Source of the DNA: Ignavibacteriaceae bacterium
Lineage (GTDB): Bacteria > Bacteroidota > Ignavibacteria > Ignavibacteriales > Ignavibacteriaceae
DNA length: 64,000 nucleotides
Direction of reading: 5' to 3'
Assembly (NCBI GenBank): GCA_023229425.1
Contig: JALNZG010000009.1
Span: 89,270-153,269 of the forward strand
Position 1 is the stretch's first letter. Each line of letters opens with the position of its first letter. Shown piece after piece: positions 59,729-64,000 of the stretch. The translations under genes and the position numbers were made by a program. A model generated the notes under the pieces. That model saw only the letters and a program-made list of their open reading frames with translations. It had not been told where the DNA came from and searched no databases.

Positions 59729-62392
59729 TTACAAATAAACTTGCATCGCTTTTTTAGTTAATTCAAATGCTTGTTTTAACCTTGGCATGTGCTGCATTGC
59801 TTCCTGCAGATTATTTGCTTTGCCGGAAAATTCCAAAACTTTAGCTTCATCGCCTAACAAGGTTGCCCCAAGAGCATAGCTCGCTCCTTTTATTGTGTGT
59901 CCTTCGGCGGAAATTCTTGCAGAATCACCATCCCGAAGATATTCCTCAAGTTTTAGTATCCGCGCGGTGGTATCTTCAAGAAAAGTTGAAACGAGGTCCC
60001 GCTCAAATTCTCTATCGTCCATACTCATTGAAGAAAAATGGGCTTTATCAAAAACTTGAGTTTGTTCTTCCATTTTGGGCTTTTGTTCTTGTTGCATAGT
60101 TTTCCTATAATGTTTTCCGACGTTCAACCATTTATCGAGCAGAGCGATAAATTCATCGGTTTTAATAGGTTTGGAAACATAATCGTTCATTCCCGCCGCC
60201 AGACATTTATCTCTATCCCCAAGAAGGGCGTGGGCGGTCATAGCGATGATAGGAATTTCTTCACCAATTCCTTTTATCTCTCTGATCTTTTGGGTTGCCG
60301 TCCAGCCATCCATTTCCGGCATCTGAATATCCATTAGAATTAAATCGTATTGAGCGGCGGCAAGCATGGTTTCGTATGCTTCTTTTCCATTATTCACAGC
60401 ATCAATTTGAAAGCCGGCTTGAGCAAGAATTTTTGATGCAACTTTTTGATTGACGGGATTGTCTTCTGCCAACAATATTTTAAATCGGAACCGCTGTTCC
60501 CGTAAATCATCTTTTGATAATGCTTGCTGTTGGATTATTTCTTTATTGGCGGCATCACTTTCAGCGGTTTTTGCCTGACTTCTAATTGCAGAAAACAGCG
60601 AAGTGTTCTTTTGTTTTTTTAAGATGACGGAAAAGACGAAGCGGCTTCCCTTTGTGTAATCAGGGTCAACTTTAATCGAGCCGTTCATTAATGAAACAAG
60701 CTCTTTACAGATTGCCAACCCTAATCCGGTACCGCCATATTTTCTTGACATTGTTCCGTCAACTTGAGAAAAAGATTTAAAGAGCGCATCCATTTTATCT
60801 TTTGGGATTCCCAGCCCAGAATCTTCAATTGCAGAAACAATTTTAATTCTTTCTTTGTCAACTTTTTCAGAATTTACGGTTATGCGGATTTGTCCATGCT
60901 CGGTAAATTTTACTGCATTTGAGATAAGATTAATATAAATCTGTCGCAGCCGTTTAGCATCACCAATCAATAAAGGGGTCGTGCCCTGATCAATATCAAC
61001 AATCATCTTCAGTCTTTTTTCATTCACTTTCGTTGAAACCGTTTGTAAAGCGCTGTCGATAATTTCGCGAATATTGAAGTCTTCTTCTTCAAGTTGAAGT
61101 TTGCCCGCTTCAATTTTAGAAAAATCTAAAATATCATTTATCAGATCAAGAAGCGTTTCTGCCGATTGTCTTGCGGTAGTAACAAAATCGTGCAATTCTT
61201 CAGAACTTTTGTATGCTCCCTGCTCAATTAAATTTAAAAAACCGATTATCCCGTTCATCGGTGTGCGGATCTCGTGACTCATATTTGCGAGGAAAATACT
61301 TTTTGTTTCGCTTGAACGGACAGCATCTTTTGCAAGTTCTTCGGATCTCACCATTTCCTGTCGAAGTTTTTCCTCCGCTCTTTTTCTTTCCTTTTCTAAA
61401 GTAATTTGCTCGGTAATGTCCTGCATATTTCCTTCAAAAAAGAATCTTCCATCTTCATCTCTAACAAGGCGGTCATTGAGGATAACCATAACCGTACTTC
61501 CGTCTTTCTTTTTTAAAGGAACACGGATGTTACGAACTTCTTTATGCTCTTTTAATATTTCTATCAGTTTTTCTCTGTCCTGCGGATTTTTATATACATC
61601 TTTTACAATATCAACTTTTCTTAATTCAAATTCATTTTCATATCCAAGAATTTTTGCTAATGCGGGATTTGTAGTTACATATCTTCCGTCAAAGGTAGAT
61701 TGAAATACTCCTTCGGCTGAGTTTTTAATAATTGAACGGAATTTTTTTTCAGACAAATTCATTTTATAGGATTTTTCCGCAAGTTCAGAACGAAGCTTGA
61801 AACTTACGGCACTCCCCACAACAGAAATGATACTAAGAAAAAGGACAAAGATTACCGATTCAATCAGATTCGGCAGGAAATAAATCTCCTTTTCGTTCAG
61901 TAAAATTGCCCCGGCAAAAACAATATTATAATAGATTGCCACAATAATTTGATTTTTCACTTCCCAGCTAAGAAATAATGCGGAAGTGAAAATCATCAGA
62001 CCAACAATTTGCGTGTTTACAATTAGCGTTGAGGGCATTAAGTAGATCATATAACCGCTTGAGGCAATAATAGTGATCAATAAAATATGAACAAGCATTA
62101 CAGGTCTTTTTAACGCATGTTTTGAATTGAGAACAACAAGGATGACAAACGCAATTGATGTTGCCGCAAGCCGAGTGGCATATACTTTAAGTGAAAATTC
62201 AGAAAAATGCCGAAGCTCAAAAATCATTGCAAATAGCCCGGAGATTGCGATAAGCAGCGTAATAACTTTTAAAGGAATGACAAGATATTCTTCCGATTCC
62301 TTTTTAATAAATTCATACTTACGGTCATCAAATAAAGCGGCCGGATTTGTGAGAAAGCTTAAAAGCGAATATTTGGGATTTGATTTAGCCAT
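59729..62392 (-). CDS. Hybrid sensor histidine kinase with PAS, receiver and Hpt domains
   Basis: An 887-residue multi-domain kinase. The first ~200 residues hold about six membrane helices; a coiled segment leads to a PAS domain (KFRSIIKNSAEGVFQSTFDG, then the PAC part VRDEDGRFFFEGNMQDITEQ); HisKA with His373 in NMSHEIRTPMNGIIGFL; HATPase with LISNAVKFTEHG, DSGLGIPKDK and GGTGLGLAICKEL; a receiver with phospho-acceptor Asp688 in LILMDIQMPEMDG; and an Hpt domain with His832 in AEGHTIKGASYALG. This is a full phosphorelay in one protein; the final response regulator is elsewhere. The signal is not evident. A spacer of about 120 bases, with no shared promoter recognised, separates it from the divergent PAP2 gene. 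Confidence 0.93.
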   Translation of the reverse strand: MAKSNPKYSLLSFLTNPAALFDDRKYEFIKKESEEYLVIPLKVITLLIAISGLFAMIFELRHFSEFSLKVYATRLAATSIAFVILVVLNSKHALKRPVMLVHILLITIIASSGYMIYLMPSTLIVNTQIVGLMIFTSALFLSWEVKNQIIVAIYYNIVFAGAILLNEKEIYFLPNLIESVIFVLFLSIISVVGSAVSFKLRSELAEKSYKMNLSEKKFRSIIKNSAEGVFQSTFDGRYVTTNPALAKILGYENEFELRKVDIVKDVYKNPQDREKLIEILKEHKEVRNIRVPLKKKDGSTVMVILNDRLVRDEDGRFFFEGNMQDITEQITLEKERKRAEEKLRQEMVRSEELAKDAVRSSETKSIFLANMSHEIRTPMNGIIGFLNLIEQGAYKSSEELHDFVTTARQSAETLLDLINDILDFSKIEAGKLQLEEEDFNIREIIDSALQTVSTKVNEKRLKMIVDIDQGTTPLLIGDAKRLRQIYINLISNAVKFTEHGQIRITVNSEKVDKERIKIVSAIEDSGLGIPKDKMDALFKSFSQVDGTMSRKYGGTGLGLAICKELVSLMNGSIKVDPDYTKGSRFVFSVILKKQKNTSLFSAIRSQAKTAESDAANKEIIQQQALSKDDLREQRFRFKILLAEDNPVNQKVASKILAQAGFQIDAVNNGKEAYETMLAAAQYDLILMDIQMPEMDGWTATQKIREIKGIGEEIPIIAMTAHALLGDRDKCLAAGMNDYVSKPIKTDEFIALLDKWLNVGKHYRKTMQQEQKPKMEEQTQVFDKAHFSSMSMDDREFERDLVSTFLEDTTARILKLEEYLRDGDSARISAEGHTIKGASYALGATLLGDEAKVLEFSGKANNLQEAMQHMPRLKQAFELTKKAMQVYL

Positions 62393-62511
62393 TGATAACT
62401 TAATTAAGTAATTTTAAAAACTTCTTGATCTTCGTATTATATTTTTTAGTAAACAATTTAACACGGTTCTAAATTAGTACTTAGAAAGAATTTTTCAAAG
62501 GAAAAGAAAAA

Positions 62512-63072
62512 ATGGCTGAATTGCTGAAACAACTCGATCTTTCTGTTTTCTATTTTTTTAATCACACTCTCTCATCCGGAATTCTCGACGTTTTTTTTTC
62601 ATTCATCACCAATGTACGGCATTGGTTTCCCGTTTACATTATCGCGCTACTTTATCTTGTAATTAAAGGTGGACGACAAGGAAGAATTGCGGCGATACTT
62701 GTTTTGCTGTTAGTTGCTACAACAGATCAACTTGGGGCGAAAGTGATAAAAGAGATATTTCAGCGGCTGCGTCCATGCAACGCTTTACCCGATGTGCTTA
62801 CACCGTTAGGCTGCACGGGAACATTTTCTTTTCCATCGAATCATGCTTTAAATAACTTTGGTGTGGCAATCTTTTTTTCAATCCTTTATCCGAAAGCTAA
62901 ATGGTATTTAATTACCGCAGCTTCTCTAATAGCAATTTCACGCGTTTATCTGGGACTCCATTATCCATCCGATATTTTAGGAGGGGCAATTTTGGGAATT
63001 GGATTTGGGTATTTGTTTTCATATCTCCACATTCAAACAGAAAAGTTTATGATTCACTTGGCGGGGAAATAA
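62512..63072 (+). CDS. PAP2-family phosphatase, 3' end altered
   Basis: A 186-residue membrane phosphatase of the PAP2 superfamily with intact catalytic motifs KEIFQRLRPCN (KX6RP), FPSNHALNNFG (PSxH) and SRVYLGLHYPSDILGG (SRX5HX3D), and five or six hydrophobic helices. It probably removes phosphate from lipid or isoprenoid diphosphates. AAAGGAAAAG precedes the ATG. The last ten codons (from about 63042) are encoded by DNA that in the next frame reads as a T9SS sorting domain, so the natural C-terminus seems to have been replaced. The enzyme may still be active because the catalytic motifs lie upstream. Confidence 0.88.
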   Translation: MAELLKQLDLSVFYFFNHTLSSGILDVFFSFITNVRHWFPVYIIALLYLVIKGGRQGRIAAILVLLLVATTDQLGAKVIKEIFQRLRPCNALPDVLTPLGCTGTFSFPSNHALNNFGVAIFFSILYPKAKWYLITAASLIAISRVYLGLHYPSDILGGAILGIGFGYLFSYLHIQTEKFMIHLAGK

Positions 63073-63233
63073 CAACACTTGTTAATGAAGAAAAACCGGC
63101 AGGAATTCATCAGATAGAATTTGATGCAAATAAATATAAACTGAGCAGTGGAGTTTACTTTGTTCAGATGCAAGTAACGGCAAAAGACACAATACTCTTC
63201 TCCCAAACTAAAAAGTTATCTTTGGTTAAGTAA
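63042..63233 (+). pseudogene. Remnant of a T9SS C-terminal sorting domain
   Basis: In a different frame from the PAP2 gene, this stretch encodes KVYDSLGGEITTLVNEEK, IHQIEFDANKYKLSSGVYF and a final KKLSLVK, the second half of a type A T9SS domain ending at a stop codon. The NYPNPFNP part and all of the cargo protein are absent, so this is a 3' gene fragment abutting or overlapping the PAP2 gene. It may be the scar of a deletion or recombination. No start codon or ribosome site of its own is evident. Confidence 0.82.
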
Positions 63234-63253
63234 ATATTGAAGGAATATGAAAA

Positions 63254-64000
63254 ATGAAAAAGATGATTTTATTACTCACTTTTTTACTGTTTGGTATAAA
63301 TGTATTTGCTCAATCCGCAAGAGAGTTGCATACAATTTACGAAGTAGCCGGCGCAGACTCTGGGGCAATGCTGGGTTATTATGTTAAAGGAGTTGGGGAC
63401 TTAAATAAAGACGGATTTACCGATGTAGCCGTTAGTGCACCGGGACAATTTAAGACATACATTTATTATGGGGGTGTGTTAATGAGCCCAAAACCAACAC
63501 TTACACTTGAAGGAGGAGGAACAATTGTTTCTGGAGATTTCAATGGAGATGGTTGGATAGATTTGGCAATTGAGAAGTGGTTTCGTGATACAGCACTTGT
63601 TTACTTTGGCGACGCTAATATGGATATGGTACCGGATCTGATTATTACAGAATCATCAGATTATTTCGGACATTCTTTAGCCGCAGGAGATATAAATGGA
63701 GATGGAATTGCTGATCTTATCATCAATACCCTTGATCAGAATAAAGACAGTACATTGTATTTAAAAGGAAGGATATTTATGTACGCTGGGTCCTCACAAA
63801 TTAAAAACACACCAACGAAAATACTAATTGGAGATACTACAAATGCGAGGTTAGGACTTGATCTTGCTTTAGGCGATATCAACCATGATGGTAAAATGGA
63901 CATCATTGCACTTGGATATAATAAAACAAGTGCTGTAATTGGTAACGATAGGTATTCTTGCTTTTCTGTATTTCTCGGCGATTCTGCATTCAACCTCAAA
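63254..64000 (+). CDS. Secreted FG-GAP repeat protein, 5' part
   Basis: The frame begins at ATG 63254 (GAAGGAATATG upstream) and is open to the end of the window, giving 249 residues of an incomplete protein. A signal peptide (MILLLTFLLFGINVFAQ) is followed by FG-GAP blades: GDLNKDGFTDVAVSAPG, GDFNGDGWIDLAI, GDINGDGIADLII and GDINHDGKMDIIAL, each with the calcium-loop pattern. This is the same architecture as the protein at 7067, so a T9SS domain at the missing C-terminus is expected but not seen. Confidence 0.85.
   Translation, partial: MKKMILLLTFLLFGINVFAQSARELHTIYEVAGADSGAMLGYYVKGVGDLNKDGFTDVAVSAPGQFKTYIYYGGVLMSPKPTLTLEGGGTIVSGDFNGDGWIDLAIEKWFRDTALVYFGDANMDMVPDLIITESSDYFGHSLAAGDINGDGIADLIINTLDQNKDSTLYLKGRIFMYAGSSQIKNTPTKILIGDTTNARLGLDLALGDINHDGKMDIIALGYNKTSAVIGNDRYSCFSVFLGDSAFNLK

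Overview
The window is AT-rich bacterial DNA, most likely from the Ignavibacteria/Chlorobi side of the FCB group. The evidence is a large set of secreted proteins that end in a type IX secretion (T9SS) sorting domain with the NYPNPFNP signature, two promoters of the Bacteroidetes type (TTTG-N20-TAnnTTTG), outer-membrane-type proteins and lipoproteins, and a bacterial geranylgeranylglyceryl-phosphate-synthase-like gene. I cannot name a species.

Layout. 1-6700: envelope and DNA housekeeping (3' part of ftsK, LolA-like carrier, YbhN-like membrane protein, barrel protein, uppP, cyclophilin lipoprotein, holA). 7067-8668: FG-GAP T9SS protein. 8950-15575: prs-rplY-pth, a divergent membrane pyrophosphatase, and the rpsF-ssb-rpsR-rplI operon. 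16017-20802: two paralogous T9SS proteins whose promoter regions were duplicated with them. 20976-29066 (minus strand): YhcH/MFS pair, nucleotidyltransferase pair, lipoprotein, serC, TPR histidine kinase, DUF1015. 29188-30730: GGGP-synthase-like, gmhA-like and tRNA-Ser(UGA). 31280-34682 (minus): U32 peptidase-family protein and an isolated PduS/PduT-like microcompartment redox pair. 34940-37650: P-II protein, TorF-like porin, ammonium transporter. 38028-48849: an adhesin island with three giant T9SS proteins that share a choice-of-anchor-A domain; two of them carry apparent thioester domains. 49008-54787 (minus): TM1266-like small protein, two T9SS proteins (one a GH13 amylase), S1/P1 nuclease-like protein. 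55056-59505: ornithine aminotransferase and a copper module (HMA-AraC fusion regulator, CopA, CopZ-like). 59729-64000: hybrid histidine kinase, PAP2 phosphatase joined to a broken T9SS domain, and the start of a further FG-GAP protein that runs off the window.

How it fits together. The first 15 kb is mostly core genome. The rest is dominated by surface export: nine intact or partial T9SS-type cargo genes plus one cargo remnant. Several of these show signs of duplication or 3'-end exchange, and they are separated by intergenic DNA rich in short perfect palindromes. The most notable items are the tandem thioester-domain adhesins with a shared upstream element, the orphan PduS/PduT pair, the metal-binding AraC-type copper regulator, and the PAP2/T9SS chimeric junction.
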